This document shows positions 1 through 9,750 of a DNA stretch of 64,000 nt, in pieces. This stretch comes from Paludibacterium paludis (GTDB lineage Bacteria; Pseudomonadota; Gammaproteobacteria; Burkholderiales; Chromobacteriaceae), in contig NZ_CP069161.1 of the NCBI RefSeq assembly GCF_018802605.1, forward strand, positions 2,170,001 to 2,234,000, read 5' to 3'. The first letter of the stretch is position 1. Every line of letters starts with the position of its first letter. The position numbers and the translations under genes are program-made. The notes below the pieces were generated by a model. The model did no database searches. It was not told the DNA's origin and saw only the letters and a list, made by a program, of their open reading frames with translations.

Positions 1-2
1 TG

Positions 3-221
3 GCCAAGGCGGCTTCGCCGCTGCAGGACGGCGCGATTGGCAATCAGTCGGGCGGACGGGTTTTCCTGTTCCTGCATACCGATGATTTTCAGCGCGATCA
101 TGCGGCTTTTCAAAAGCGGGGCGTGAAATTTCTTGAAGCTCCGCGGGAAGAGGCGTATGGAACCGTCGCCGTGTTCGTTGACCTGTATGGCAACAAGTGG
201 GACCTGCTGCAACTCGCATGA
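3..221 (+). CDS. VOC (glyoxalase/bleomycin-resistance) family protein, C-terminal part
   Basis: The frame is open from the window edge to a TGA at 219-221, giving 72 residues; the start lies upstream of the window. The C-terminus reads ...VFVDLYGNKWDLLQLA, the usual last strand of a vicinal-oxygen-chelate fold (D-x-x-G-N-x-W-x-L), preceded by a typical beta-alpha segment (FLHTDDF...). The family holds metal-dependent lyases, dioxygenases and drug-binding proteins, and no substrate can be assigned from this fragment. Two further VOC proteins occur near 45-46 kb. Confident as a family call only. Confidence 0.7.
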   Translation, partial: AKAASPLQDGAIGNQSGGRVFLFLHTDDFQRDHAAFQKRGVKFLEAPREEAYGTVAVFVDLYGNKWDLLQLA

Positions 222-280
222 AAGCCTCGGGCAAGACGGGCGAAGCCGGGCGAATCGCCGTGCCGGCGCGATGCGCCACA

Positions 281-310
281 AAAAAACCCGTGCCAGACTT
301 CGGCACGGGT
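281..310 (-). terminator. Rho-independent terminator of the symporter gene
   Basis: A 9-bp perfect stem (acccgtgcc / ggcacgggt, 286-294 and 302-310) with a 7-base loop is flanked on its left by an A-run, which is a U-run on the minus strand. It lies just past the stop of the minus-strand symporter gene. Confidence 0.85.
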
Positions 311-332
311 AAACGGGCAATACCCGGTCGCT

Positions 333-1604
333 TCAGGCCGTTTCTGTGGCGCTGACAGGATCGGCTGCCGGCACGGCTTCGGTGGCGTTCTCCAGACGGG
401 AGACCACGGCCGTGGCAAGACTGTTGCCGACGACGTTGGTCGCGGTGCGCCCCATATCGAAGAATTGATCGATGCCCATGATCAGAAGAAGTCCCGCCTC
501 TGGCAGGTGGAAGAGCGGCAGGGTCGCGGCCACCACGACCAGCGAGGCGCGCGCCACGCCGGCCATGCCCTTGCTCGTGACCATGAGAACCAGCAGCAAC
601 GTCAGTTGCTGGGCGAAACTCATTTCAATGTGATAGGCCTGCGCGATGAACATCACGGCGAAGGCCTGGTACATCATCGAACCGTCGAGGTTGAACGAGT
701 AACCCAGGGGCATCACGAAACTGGAAATGCGCTGCGGCACGCCGAAACGGGTCAGCGCCTCGATGGTCTTGGGGTAGGCGGATTCACTGCTGGCCGTGGC
801 GAACGACAGCAGCAGCGGCTCGCGCATCAGACCGGAAAGACGGCCGAGCGATTTGCCGAGGAACAGGTAGGCCACGCCGAACTGAATCGCCCAGAGCAGA
901 ATCAGGCCAAGATAGAACTCCCCGATCAGCAGGCCGTACGTGGACAGGATGCCCAGACCCTCCACGGTGATCGTCGACGCCAGCGCCGCGAACACGCCGA
1001 CCGGCGCGAAGGCCATGACGTAATCGGTGATGCGGAACATGATGTGCGTCAGATCGTCGATCATCTTGGCGATGGTGTCATGCCCCTTGCCCTTCACAAA
1101 GGACAGCGCGCAGCCGAAGAACAGCGAGAACACCAGGATCTGCAGGATCTCGTTGTTGGCCATCGCCTCGGTGATGCTCTTGGGGAACAGGTGCGCGATG
1201 AAGCCCTTGAGATTGATGTCCCCGCCTTTCAGTCCGCTGCTGGAGGTGATGTCCGCCAGGGGAATGCTCATATGCATGCCCGGCTCGAAGAAGTTGACCA
1301 GGGCAATGCCCAGCAGCAGCGAGATGAGGGAAGCGCAGAGGAACCACAGCATGGCCTTGACGCCGATGCGTCCGATCGCGCCCGAGCCGGTCATGCCCGA
1401 CAGGCCGGAGACCAGGGTGGCGAACACCAGGGGAGCGATGATCATTTTGATCATGCGCAGGAAAATGTCCGTGCCCAGGCTGAAGTAGGACGCCACTTCC
1501 TTGGCGGCGGCGGCATCCGGCACCATCGAATGGCAGGCACTGCCGACAGCGATGCCCAGCACCATGGCGATCCCGATTCGGGCCGTCAATTTACGAGTAC
1601 TCAT
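333..1604 (-). CDS. Dicarboxylate/amino acid:cation symporter (DAACS family)
   Basis: This inner-membrane secondary transporter is predicted to import C4-dicarboxylates or acidic amino acids with protons or sodium. It is 423 residues long, normal for the GltP/DctA family. It shows the family hallmarks: a serine-rich re-entrant loop (SFATASSESAYPKT), the NLDG motif and a late D-x-x-R-T-x-x-N-V-x-G motif (FDMGRTATNVVGN) that binds the substrate carboxylates. The arginine in that last motif is the residue that usually marks acidic substrates. It is transcribed divergently from a LysR regulator about 190 bp away, which probably controls it. Glutamate/aspartate versus C4-dicarboxylate preference cannot be settled here. 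Confidence 0.9.
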   Translation of the reverse strand: MSTRKLTARIGIAMVLGIAVGSACHSMVPDAAAAKEVASYFSLGTDIFLRMIKMIIAPLVFATLVSGLSGMTGSGAIGRIGVKAMLWFLCASLISLLLGIALVNFFEPGMHMSIPLADITSSSGLKGGDINLKGFIAHLFPKSITEAMANNEILQILVFSLFFGCALSFVKGKGHDTIAKMIDDLTHIMFRITDYVMAFAPVGVFAALASTITVEGLGILSTYGLLIGEFYLGLILLWAIQFGVAYLFLGKSLGRLSGLMREPLLLSFATASSESAYPKTIEALTRFGVPQRISSFVMPLGYSFNLDGSMMYQAFAVMFIAQAYHIEMSFAQQLTLLLVLMVTSKGMAGVARASLVVVAATLPLFHLPEAGLLLIMGIDQFFDMGRTATNVVGNSLATAVVSRLENATEAVPAADPVSATETA

Positions 1605-1715
1605 GTTCTCTCTCTATCTATCCTGATATGTGTCATTCCGATCCTGTCTGGCGGACAGGTCACAGAATTTGATTCTAGTCATGCCGACCGCAGATATGAT
1701 GCGTATGGAGCATAG

Positions 1716-1746
1716 TTCCATGAAAATTTGGAATATACTCATATTC
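1716..1746. promoter_or_regulatory. Candidate LysR-type operator between symporter and LysR genes
   Basis: Two adjacent dyads lie in the divergent promoter region: ttcca-8-tggaa (1716-1733) and gaatat-actc-atattc (1731-1746). AT-rich interrupted dyads with a T-N11-A core are typical LysR sites. The position, roughly 50 bp before the LysR start, fits an autoregulatory site. No experimental support. Confidence 0.45.
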
Positions 1747-1794
1747 TGATTTAGTAACGGACAAGGAAGGACCGGCTCTGCCCGGTCTGCGGTT

Positions 1795-2712
1795 ATGCAG
1801 CTCAAATGGATCAAGGATCTGCTGGCGCTTGCGCAGACACGCAGTTTTTCGCGTGCCGCCGAGGCGCGCCACATCACCCAGTCCGCCCTGTCCCGGCGCA
1901 TTCAGGCGCTGGAAGCCTGGGCCGGTGTCGCGCTGGTCGATCGAAGCAACCACCCCTTGTCGATCACGGAGGCGGGCATGGTGCTGTGCGAGCAAGGGCA
2001 GACGGCATTGACCATGTTGCTGGACATCCGCTCGGCCATGCAGCAATTGCATGGCGGTGGCGGCTCGACGATTCGTGTCGTGGCCGGGCATTCGCTGTCG
2101 CTGACCTGCGCCCCTCGCCTGCTCTCGCGTTTTTGCCAGGATCACCCCGCATTCAAGACGCGGGTGGTGGCCGCCAACGTCAATGATTCGGTGGCCATGC
2201 TTTACGATGGGCAGGCCGACCTGATGGTCGGCTATTACCACCCTCAGGTTCCCACCTTGCTGGATCCTGACAACTTTCACAGCTTGCGGCTGTACAGCGA
2301 GTCGTTGATTCCCCTGTGCGCGCCGGCTCCGGATGGCGCCGCTCTGCATCCGATCGTTCGCGGCAGCCGCGAGCCGGTGCCGTATCTGGCCTATTCCCCG
2401 GGGACATTCTTCGGCCGGGTGGCGAGTGTGATTTTGCGGCAGCAGAACCGGCAGGTGAATCTGGAAAACCGCTACGAAGGCGAAATGGCCATGCTGCTGA
2501 TGTCGATGGCCGCGGATCGCCATGGCGTCGCGTGGCTCCCCGAGAGTCTGGCGTCCCGCCACTTGGCCGAAGGCCGTCTGGTGCGGGCGGCCGACGGATG
2601 GGACGCACCAATGGAAGTGCGGGCGTACTGCGCCGCCGGCAACGGCAGTCCCGCGCTGCAGGCGCTCTGGCAATGGCTGGAAGGACGCAGCGGCGCGACG
2701 GGGGCATGGTGA
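1795..2712 (+). CDS. LysR family transcriptional regulator
   Basis: A 305-residue DNA-binding regulator of normal LysR length. The N-terminal winged helix-turn-helix (residues 1-60, MQLKWIKDLLALAQTRSFSRAAEA... then TQSALSRRIQALE) is followed by a periplasmic-binding-protein-like effector domain from about residue 90. It is divergent from the acidic-substrate symporter and probably controls it in response to a transported acid. The effector domain resembles those of HypT/QseD-like members (SLVPHCAP-type segment), but the effector is not identifiable. There is no strong Shine-Dalgarno sequence; the start is fixed by the conserved N-terminus. Confidence 0.9.
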   Translation: MQLKWIKDLLALAQTRSFSRAAEARHITQSALSRRIQALEAWAGVALVDRSNHPLSITEAGMVLCEQGQTALTMLLDIRSAMQQLHGGGGSTIRVVAGHSLSLTCAPRLLSRFCQDHPAFKTRVVAANVNDSVAMLYDGQADLMVGYYHPQVPTLLDPDNFHSLRLYSESLIPLCAPAPDGAALHPIVRGSREPVPYLAYSPGTFFGRVASVILRQQNRQVNLENRYEGEMAMLLMSMAADRHGVAWLPESLASRHLAEGRLVRAADGWDAPMEVRAYCAAGNGSPALQALWQWLEGRSGATGAW

Positions 2713-2910
2713 CGCCGCTCGGGAACGCGTAGGATTTTACCGAATGTCATGTAGAAAACCGGCTAAAATCAGTTTTTCATGAGACCGGATTGAACCATCG
2801 GACCGGAACGGACTCAAAAGGAACAAACCCGATGGATCCCGGATGCGGTTCTCCGGGAACGCGCCGAGCCCTGCGGTTCGGCAAATCCGCTTCATGAAAG
2901 AAACGCCGAT

Positions 2911-3309
2911 ATGACCGTGACAGCCAACATTTATCTTGATCCCCGCCGCTACGCCATCTGCCTGGTCGACGAGTCAAGCTACTACGATTTGCCGCTGGTT
3001 CCGTTGTGCGTGCTAGGGCAAAAAGGGCCTCTGCTTTCCGTGGTCGCGGAAAAGCGCGAAGCCGAAGCCTCGGGACTGACCCATCGCGCCGACTGGGCGT
3101 GCATCAAGGTTGAGACGCGAGCGGGCGGTTCACGCATGTCGTCGCTGACCGCCTGCCTCAACGCGGCGAAATTGCCGTGCCGGATGATCGCCGGCTACGG
3201 ACATGAACGCTGCCTCGTGCTGTGGCAGCACCGCTATGAGGCCCTGGCGATCCTGCGCGCCTTCTTCGGCCGGAAGCCCACGCGGCGCCCCTACGCGTCG
3301 GCGGCCTGA
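2911..3309 (+). CDS. ACT-domain-like protein (CASTOR/ACT_7 type)
   Basis: A soluble protein of 132 residues. The N-terminal half (to about 60) resembles the first, degenerate ACT repeat of small bacterial ACT_7 proteins. The second half holds the recognisable pattern W-x-C-I-K-V, then SLTACLNAA, then a strand ending in Y-x-x-E-R-C-L-V, and a final helix with ALAILRAFF. Such proteins are thought to sense amino acids, but most are uncharacterised. It lies 100 bp upstream of an HDOD protein on the same strand. Similarity was judged by eye; a profile search would be needed to confirm the ACT assignment. Confidence 0.6.
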   Translation: MTVTANIYLDPRRYAICLVDESSYYDLPLVPLCVLGQKGPLLSVVAEKREAEASGLTHRADWACIKVETRAGGSRMSSLTACLNAAKLPCRMIAGYGHERCLVLWQHRYEALAILRAFFGRKPTRRPYASAA

Positions 3310-3410
3310 CCCAAAGGACAGTCCGCACGGCTGTCCCGCCGTCTTGCGGGCGGCTATTCTGGCCTATCGGGAGCCGTGTCCACCGACCGGTCCGTACACG
3401 GAGAGCGCCG

Positions 3411-4286
3411 GTGACATCCACCTCCCCCTTCCTGCCCGAACCGACGCCCGTGGCGTTGCTCAAAGACCTGGACATTCCTCCCCGGCCGGCAATACTTGAA
3501 CGGCTTTTCTCTCTGCGGAACAGCCGCGCGTTGAGCCTGCAGGCGATCAGCCAGCTTATCGACGCGAGTCCGGCGCTGTCCGGCGCCGTGCTCAAGGCGG
3601 CCAACGCGCCGATATTCGGCGCGCGCTGCTACCTGACCTCTTTGCCGCAGGCGATCAGCCTGCTCGGCATGGAGAATGTTCTCAACCTCGCCAGCGGACT
3701 GGCATTGCGCATGGTTCTGGGGACGAAGTCCACGCCCGGCGTGGAGCCATTCTGGGAGCAGGTGATGCAGGAGGCGCGGATCGCCAACCTTCTGTGCGGG
3801 AGGCTTGATGCCGTTCCTGACGATTGTCAGAGTTTCGCGCTCTTCCGGCGCTGCGGCGTAGTGCTGATGCTGATGCGGGTTCCGGGCTTCCATCTCACCT
3901 GGGCCATCAGCCGCGAGCTTCCCGACAGCCGGATTACCCGGTTCGAGACGGATCGGCACGGCATCAGCCATGATGTGGTGGCGTATCTGGTCGCGCAAAC
4001 CTGGGCCATGCCCGAACCGTTCTGCCGCGCGATTCTCCTGCAGCACTACCCGGCATTGCTGGCGCCCGGCAACGACGATCTGGATCCGGAGTCGAAAACC
4101 ATGATCGCGGTCTGCCGTGCCGCCCAGCACATCGCCCAAACGGCGGCGGATGCCGCCCCGGACCCCGGGTGGCGCGAGAGGGAGGCGAGCCTCCTGCCCT
4201 TTCTGGGGTTGACACAGGCGACCTTCGCCAACTGGAAAGAGGACCTCCACCGCAAGCTCGCCGCCCCTGCCGCCGCCCGGCCCTAG
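3411..4286 (+). CDS. HDOD domain protein
   Basis: A 291-residue cytoplasmic protein starting at GTG (3411), with GGAG eight bases upstream. Residues 15-215 match the HDOD domain, a catalytically decayed HD-phosphohydrolase relative: PPRPAILERLFSL..., then DASPALSGAVLKAAN, then LPQAISLLGMENV. HDOD proteins are regulatory modules in signal transduction. No output domain is attached here. The gene is convergent with rmuC and the two share a palindromic CTAG: its TAG stop (4284-4286) overlaps the opposite-strand TAG (4283-4285). That leaves no room for a separate terminator. Confidence 0.85.
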   Translation: MTSTSPFLPEPTPVALLKDLDIPPRPAILERLFSLRNSRALSLQAISQLIDASPALSGAVLKAANAPIFGARCYLTSLPQAISLLGMENVLNLASGLALRMVLGTKSTPGVEPFWEQVMQEARIANLLCGRLDAVPDDCQSFALFRRCGVVLMLMRVPGFHLTWAISRELPDSRITRFETDRHGISHDVVAYLVAQTWAMPEPFCRAILLQHYPALLAPGNDDLDPESKTMIAVCRAAQHIAQTAADAAPDPGWREREASLLPFLGLTQATFANWKEDLHRKLAAPAAARP

Positions 4287-5824
4287 TCCGCCGCGTCCTC
4301 TTCGCCGGTCGGGTCGGCAAGATGCGCCGGCAGGCGTTTCGCCGCCTTGATGCCGAGGCCGCGCAGCCGTTCGGCCCGCCCGACGAGGTTGCCCGCGCCG
4401 CTGGACAGTTTCTTCATGGCGTCCTGGTACATGTCGCGCGACTGGTCCAGCTGCCGGCCCAGCTTTCCCAGTGACTCCACGAAGCCGACGAACTTGTCGT
4501 ACATCGCCCCGCTCTGGCGCGCGATCTCGACCGCGTTCTGGTTCTGGTATTCGTAGCGCCAGATGCTGGCGACGGTGCGCAGGGTCGCCAGCAGAGTGCT
4601 GGGGCCGACGACCATGATGCGCCGCTCGAAGGCTTCCGTGAACAGCGACATGTCGTGTTGCACGGCCAGAAGGTAGGCAGGCTCGACCGGAATGAACATG
4701 AACACGAAGTCCACCGTGTTCAGGCGGTACAAATCCTGGTAACGCTTTTCCGACAGGCTGCGGATGTGGTTGCGGATCGCGCCGATATGCGACTTCAGCT
4801 CGGTCTGCCGTTCCGCTTCGTCGGCCGACGCGGTATAGCGCACATAAGCGTTGAGCGACACCTTCGAGTCGACGACCAGATGCTTGTTGTCGGGAAGATC
4901 GATCACCACGTCGGGCTGGAAGCGGCGCACCTCCCCGCCCTCGCCGACGGTCACGTCGGATACCTGGACCCGGTACTCCCGGTCGCGCGTCAGCCCCGAG
5001 GTTTCAAGCACCTTCTCCAGCACCATTTCGCCCCAGTTGCCCTGTGTCTTGTTGCTGGCGCCGGTCAGGGCCCGGGTCAGCGCCACCGCGTCCTCGTTGA
5101 GACGGGTATTGAGTTCCTGCAGTCGCCGCAGTTCCTGTTCCAGCGTCAGGCGTTCGCGCGAATCCTTTTCGCGGGTGTCCTGCACCAGTTTGCCGAATTC
5201 CTGAATGCGCTGATTGAGGGGGTTGAGCAATTGCCCGAGGTTTTCCCGGTTCTGCTCGGTGAAACGTTTGGATTTCTCTTCGAGAATGTCGTTGGCCAGC
5301 GCCTTGAACTGATTGGACAGGGTTTCACGCGCCTCGGCCAGGAGACGAAGATTTTCTTCATTCCGTTCGATGTGCGAGGCCAATTGCGTTGCCAGTTCCT
5401 GTTCGCGCGCGGTCAGGCGCGTGATGTCCACCTGGCGGGCGTCGCGCTCCTCGCGCAAGCGGGCCACTTCACCGCGCAGTTCCGCCAGCTGGCGGGCCTG
5501 TTCGCTCTTGCCCGCCACATCGGCGCTAAGGCGGCGGATTTCCTCGTTCTGCACCGCCAGGCGGCGTTCGATATCCGGGAGCCGCTCGGCGCGCTCTCGG
5601 GTGGCGGACAACTGATCGCGGGCATCGGCGAGCGCCCGTTCGAGCCGCTCGGCCCGGTCGCGCCACTCGTCGAGCCGGCCGCGCGCGGCATCGAGCTCCG
5701 CCTGGGCCAGCCGGGCCTCGCCGACGCCTCGTTCATAGCCCGCGGCCTCCCTGCTCCTCGTGGCGAACCAGACCCCCGCCCCCCCGATCGCCAGTCCAGC
5801 CACCAGCAGAATCAGCGTTTCCAT
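4283..5824 (-). CDS. rmuC: DNA recombination protein RmuC
   Basis: A 513-residue nuclease-like protein that limits DNA rearrangements. An N-terminal membrane anchor (residues 1-22) is followed by a long coiled coil, rich in Arg, Glu and Leu, to about residue 210. The RmuC domain follows, with NWGEMVLEKVLETSGL, FQPDVVIDLPDNKHLVVDSK and FVFMFIPVEPAYL; the last two carry the PD-(D/E)XK-like core. It starts one base after the recJ stop, so the two are co-translated. This fits a shared recombination/repair role. The 5' partner recJ and the upstream tyrS unit form one minus-strand transcription unit. Confidence 0.95.
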   Translation of the reverse strand: METLILLVAGLAIGGAGVWFATRSREAAGYERGVGEARLAQAELDAARGRLDEWRDRAERLERALADARDQLSATRERAERLPDIERRLAVQNEEIRRLSADVAGKSEQARQLAELRGEVARLREERDARQVDITRLTAREQELATQLASHIERNEENLRLLAEARETLSNQFKALANDILEEKSKRFTEQNRENLGQLLNPLNQRIQEFGKLVQDTREKDSRERLTLEQELRRLQELNTRLNEDAVALTRALTGASNKTQGNWGEMVLEKVLETSGLTRDREYRVQVSDVTVGEGGEVRRFQPDVVIDLPDNKHLVVDSKVSLNAYVRYTASADEAERQTELKSHIGAIRNHIRSLSEKRYQDLYRLNTVDFVFMFIPVEPAYLLAVQHDMSLFTEAFERRIMVVGPSTLLATLRTVASIWRYEYQNQNAVEIARQSGAMYDKFVGFVESLGKLGRQLDQSRDMYQDAMKKLSSGAGNLVGRAERLRGLGIKAAKRLPAHLADPTGEEDAAD

Positions 5825-5825
5825 G

Positions 5826-7514
5826 TCAGCGTTCCGTGACGTGTTCGATATAGATTTGCAGCTCCTTGCGTCCCTGCCATTCGTTGGCCACCACCTGATA
5901 AACCGCGCGAATCGTATCGGGCAACCAGTCCTGCCGATTGAACATCATGGCGTCGAATCCCAGACCTTCTTTCTCCAGACGGAGTTTCAGATGCTTGCCA
6001 CCCACAAGGCGCTGGCTGACTACCCGGAAAACATCGTCGAATGTCGGGGCCGGAAACCCTTGACCCCAGACCAGCGCGCCGAGCTCCTCGGCAACGCCAA
6101 GCCGCAGATCCGCCGTGGCGAGCGAACCGTCCGTCTCGATGGTGCGGGTCAGGGCCGCTTCGTCGATATGCTCGCGGGCAACCGCTTCGAAGGCGTCGCG
6201 GAACACCTCGAAGCGGTGCTCGGCAACGGTCAGGCCCGCCGCCATGGCGTGGCCGCCGAACTTGAGAATCAGCCCGGGGTGGCGTTTGTAAACGAGATCC
6301 AGCGCATCGCGCAGATGGAATCCTGGGATGGAGCGGCCCGAACCCTTGATTTCGCCCTCGTCACCTGGCGCGAATACGATGGCCGGCCGGTGAAAGCGCT
6401 CTTTCAGCCGCGAGGCCACGATGCCGACCACGCCCTGATGCCAATCGTCGCGGTACAGGGCGAGCGAGTGGCGATTGGCCGGTTCGAACCCGGTGAGCAC
6501 CGCGAGCGCCTCGTCCTGCATGCCGGCTTCGATCTGCCGCCGCTCCCGGTTGAGGCGGTCGAGCTCCTGAGCCAGCCGCATGGCCTGATCCTCGGTGCGG
6601 GACAGCAGACAGGCGATGCCCAGGCTCATGTCGTCAAGACGACCCGCCGCATTGAGGCGGGGGCCGATCATGAAGCCCAGATCGAAGGCATTGGCCTTGC
6701 CGGCGAGTCGACCGGCCACCTGGAACAGCGCGGCGATCCCCGGTCGCATGCGCCCCGCGCGCATGCGGCGCAAACCGTTTTCCACCAGGGTACGATTGTT
6801 GCGGTCAAGGCGTACCACGTCGGCGACGGTTCCCAGTGCCACCAAATCGAGCAGCGAGCCCAGATTGGGTTCCGGCCGTCCGGCGAAGTCGCCGCGCACG
6901 CGCATTCGCGCGCGCAAGGCCATCAATACGTAGAACATCACGCCGACGCCGGCCAGGTTTTTGGACGGGAACGGACAGCCTGGCTGATTGGGGTTGACGA
7001 TCAGCGCCTCGGGCAAAGCGTCGCCCGGCAGGTGATGGTCGGTGATCAGCACCTCGATGCCGCGCTGGCGGGCCGCTTCCACCCCCGCCACGCTGGCGAT
7101 GCCGTTATCGACGGTGATGATGATGTCGGGATTGCTTTGCGCGGCCAGTTCGACGATTTCCGGCGTCAGACCATAGCCGTACTCGAAACGGTTCGGCACC
7201 AGAAAATCGACGACGGCGCCCAGCGCGCCCAGGCCTTCGACCGCCAGCGCGCAGGCCGTGGCTCCATCGGCATCGTAGTCGGCGACGACCAGCATCCGTT
7301 CCTTGGCGGCGATGGCGTCGGCCAACCGCCCGCTCATCTGCCGGATGTTCTTCAGGGATTCGTAGGGGAGCAGCGCGCCAAGTGAGTGGTCGATGTCGTC
7401 GGTGCACTCGACACCGCGCGCGGCATAAAGACGCGCCATCAGCGGGCTGACGCCTGTGGCGATCAGCTGGCGGTGCGCATCGGAGGGGACAGACCGGGTA
7501 ACGATTCGGGACAT
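5826..7514 (-). CDS. recJ: Single-stranded-DNA-specific 5'-3' exonuclease RecJ
   Basis: A 562-residue repair exonuclease that degrades single-stranded DNA in the 5'-3' direction during recombination and mismatch repair. DHH-family metal motifs are visible: DYDADG (79-84), VDNG (about 133-136) and DHH (157-159). The DHHA1 domain contains a GGHAMAAGLTV motif near residue 410, and the C-terminal OB-like region carries the usual ...LRLEKEG pattern. Length is normal. It starts three bases after the stop of the upstream phosphoglycerate-mutase-like gene and is followed immediately by rmuC. Confidence 0.97.
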   Translation of the reverse strand: MSRIVTRSVPSDAHRQLIATGVSPLMARLYAARGVECTDDIDHSLGALLPYESLKNIRQMSGRLADAIAAKERMLVVADYDADGATACALAVEGLGALGAVVDFLVPNRFEYGYGLTPEIVELAAQSNPDIIITVDNGIASVAGVEAARQRGIEVLITDHHLPGDALPEALIVNPNQPGCPFPSKNLAGVGVMFYVLMALRARMRVRGDFAGRPEPNLGSLLDLVALGTVADVVRLDRNNRTLVENGLRRMRAGRMRPGIAALFQVAGRLAGKANAFDLGFMIGPRLNAAGRLDDMSLGIACLLSRTEDQAMRLAQELDRLNRERRQIEAGMQDEALAVLTGFEPANRHSLALYRDDWHQGVVGIVASRLKERFHRPAIVFAPGDEGEIKGSGRSIPGFHLRDALDLVYKRHPGLILKFGGHAMAAGLTVAEHRFEVFRDAFEAVAREHIDEAALTRTIETDGSLATADLRLGVAEELGALVWGQGFPAPTFDDVFRVVSQRLVGGKHLKLRLEKEGLGFDAMMFNRQDWLPDTIRAVYQVVANEWQGRKELQIYIEHVTER

Positions 7515-7517
7515 GCT

Positions 7518-8537
7518 TCAGTACAGTTGCGGCAGCGCCAGCGGGCGCCGCCAGAGTTTCCAAAGGTCGGCGCGCGTCACCCGCACGGAGACACCGGCGG
7601 CGCCGGCGGTCCGCAGGGTCAACGCATCGATGCGTCCGCTTTTCAGGGCGAGCAAGGCCGGCTCGAACCAGTCGGCCTCGAGTTTTTCCAGCGCTTCGCG
7701 CCAGCCCCACGCATCGCGGAACTGGGCCGGCGCCTCGGCGGCGTCGGGCACCGCCAGACAACGGGTAACGCGGCCCGCTTCGCCGGCCCTATCCTCGGCG
7801 GCGGCGAAGCCGAACGGCAAATCGTCGACCGGCACCGCCGCGGCTTCGCACAGCAGACGCACCGTCGCGTCGTCGCTCAGGACCAGGTCGAATGACGTCC
7901 TCTCCGCCGGCACGTCGCCCTCGCCCCAGAGCCACAGGCTGTTGACCGGGAGGTCGCCGCGCGCTTCCCGCGTCTCGTTCACCGGGTGGCTATGGAGCAG
8001 CATCTGCGCTTCGTTGAGAAAACGGCACCAGGCGAGCCCGTTGGCGCCGGTCGGCAGATGCTCGTCGATGTCTTCGCCGATGGCGTCCGTCAGCGCGGAG
8101 AACTCGGCGTCGAAGGGATGCGCCGACTGCACGTACCACCGCCCCGGCTTCCCGACATGAAAACTCAGGCCGTCCGCGGCGAAGTGCCGCCCGAGGGCCG
8201 CCACCAGGCTGCCGGCCTCCTCGCCCGAGAGCGCCATGACCCCGACATCGGCGAGCAGCGCCCGGTCGCGATCCACGCGCACATGCACCGGGTCGGCGAT
8301 CAGCCAGTGACCGGCGTCGGCGTCCAGGCCATCCTGGCGCGCCGCGAGGCGAGCCGGCGCGAGCCTGTCGATGCCGAACAGATCCCGCCACAAGCGCGAC
8401 GGACGGCCCGGGCAGGCCGCGCGCGCGCCGCGCCCGAGCAGCAGGGACAGCGCCGGCGTCGACAGGCCCTTGCTGACCTCCGCGCCGTCATGCGCATCGG
8501 GCCAGGCGAGCCCGGGCACGGCGAGAATCCACTCCAT
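7518..8537 (-). CDS. Phosphoglycerate-mutase-like conserved protein (COG4255 type)
   Basis: A 339-residue soluble protein. It resembles proteins found next to recJ in betaproteobacteria and often annotated as a cofactor-independent phosphoglycerate mutase or regulatory protein. Recognisable segments are the start (MEWILAVPGLAWP), a central LPTGANGLAWCRFLNEAQM with a conserved HSHPVNETR, and NSLWLWGEGD. The metal-binding Asp/His/Ser set of true iPGMs is not evident, so enzymatic function is doubtful. It lies four bases after the tyrS stop and three bases before recJ, which indicates one operon. Real biochemical role unknown. Confidence 0.65.
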   Translation of the reverse strand: MEWILAVPGLAWPDAHDGAEVSKGLSTPALSLLLGRGARAACPGRPSRLWRDLFGIDRLAPARLAARQDGLDADAGHWLIADPVHVRVDRDRALLADVGVMALSGEEAGSLVAALGRHFAADGLSFHVGKPGRWYVQSAHPFDAEFSALTDAIGEDIDEHLPTGANGLAWCRFLNEAQMLLHSHPVNETREARGDLPVNSLWLWGEGDVPAERTSFDLVLSDDATVRLLCEAAAVPVDDLPFGFAAAEDRAGEAGRVTRCLAVPDAAEAPAQFRDAWGWREALEKLEADWFEPALLALKSGRIDALTLRTAGAAGVSVRVTRADLWKLWRRPLALPQLY

Positions 8538-8541
8538 CGGC

Positions 8542-9750
8542 TCAGGCCAGTGTGACGCGCGCGAACTTGCGCTTGCCGACCTGCACGACGAGCGTGGCGC
8601 CGGCCGTCAGGCGCAGACTCTTGTCGTCGACTTTTTCGCCGTCGATTTTCACGCCACCGCCCTGGATCATGCGCAGGGCTTCCGAGGTGGAAGCGACAAG
8701 TCCGGCTTCCTTGAGCAGGTTGCCGACCGGCAGGCCGTCGGCGCCGGCCGTCAGGGTGATTTCCGGCATTTCGTCCGGAATGGCGTTTTTCTGGAAACGC
8801 GCCTCGAAGTCGGCCAGCGCCGCCTCGGCCGCCGCCGCGTCGTGATAACGGGCGACCAGTTCCATGGCCAGCAGCACCTTGACATCGCGGGGATTGCGGC
8901 CCGCCTCGACATCGGCGCGCAGCGCGGCGATCTCTTCGGTCGAACGCAGCGACAGCAGGTCGAAATAACGCCACATCAGTGTGTCGGAGACCGACATCAC
9001 CTTACCGAAAATCTCGCTGGCCGGTTCGCTGATGCCGATATAGTTGCCGAGCGACTTGGACATCTTGTTGACGCCGTCCAGACCTTCGAGCAGCGGCATC
9101 ATCAGCACGCATTGGGCTTTCTGGCCGTGCTGTTGCTGCAGCATGCGGCCCATCAGCAGGTTGAATTTCTGATCGGTGCCGCCCAGCTCGATGTCGGCTT
9201 CCATGGCCACCGAGTCATAACCCTGCATCAGAGGGTACAGGAATTCATGGATCGAGATCGGTTGATTGGCGTGGAAGCGCTTGTGAAAGTCGTCGCGTTC
9301 GAGCATGCGCGCCACCGTCGTGCTGGCGGCCAGCTTGAGCATGCCTTCCGCGCCCAGTTCGCCAAGCCATTTGGAGTTGAAGCAAACCTGCGTCTTTTCC
9401 GGGTCGAGGATCTTGAAGACCTGATCGGTGTAGGTCTTGGCGTTCACCTTGATCTGTTCGGGGGTCAGCGGCGGGCGCGTGGTGTTTTTGCCGGACGGAT
9501 CGCCGATCATGCCGGTGAAGTCGCCGATCAGGAACATGATGGTGTGCCCCATGTCCTGCAACTGGCGCATTTTGGTGAGCAGTACCGTATGACCGAGGTG
9601 CAGGTCGGGCGCGGTCGGATCGAAGCCGGCCTTGACGCGCAAGGGGCGGTTTTCCTTGAGCTTTTCGATCAGTTCGGCTTCGACGAGCAGCTCCTCGGCG
9701 CCACGTTTGATGACGGCCAGCTGTTGTTCTAGGGTAAGGTCCGTGCTCAT
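8542..9750 (-). CDS. tyrS: Tyrosyl-tRNA synthetase
   Basis: Class I aminoacyl-tRNA synthetase of 402 residues that charges tRNA-Tyr. The HIGH-type motif is HLGH (51-54) within [15 protein letters not shown], and KMSKS lies near residue 229. An S4-like RNA-binding domain occupies the last 65 residues or so ([16 protein letters not shown]...). The sequence is the TyrZ-like form common in betaproteobacteria ([13 protein letters not shown] segment). It appears to be the first gene of the minus-strand unit leading to recJ and rmuC. It diverges from anmK, with a 163-bp gap that should hold both promoters. Confidence 0.97.
   Translation of the reverse strand: MSTDLTLEQQLAVIKRGAEELLVEAELIEKLKENRPLRVKAGFDPTAPDLHLGHTVLLTKMRQLQDMGHTIMFLIGDFTGMIGDPSGKNTTRPPLTPEQIKVNAKTYTDQVFKILDPEKTQVCFNSKWLGELGAEGMLKLAASTTVARMLERDDFHKRFHANQPISIHEFLYPLMQGYDSVAMEADIELGGTDQKFNLLMGRMLQQQHGQKAQCVLMMPLLEGLDGVNKMSKSLGNYIGISEPASEIFGKVMSVSDTLMWRYFDLLSLRSTEEIAALRADVEAGRNPRDVKVLLAMELVARYHDAAAAEAALADFEARFQKNAIPDEMPEITLTAGADGLPVGNLLKEAGLVASTSEALRMIQGGGVKIDGEKVDDKSLRLTAGATLVVQVGKRKFARVTLA

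Noticed and set aside
465..1715. Long plus-strand open frame opposite the symporter gene
   Set aside because: Antisense to a clear DAACS symporter; composition is Gln/His/Arg-rich as expected for a shadow frame, with no family similarity.
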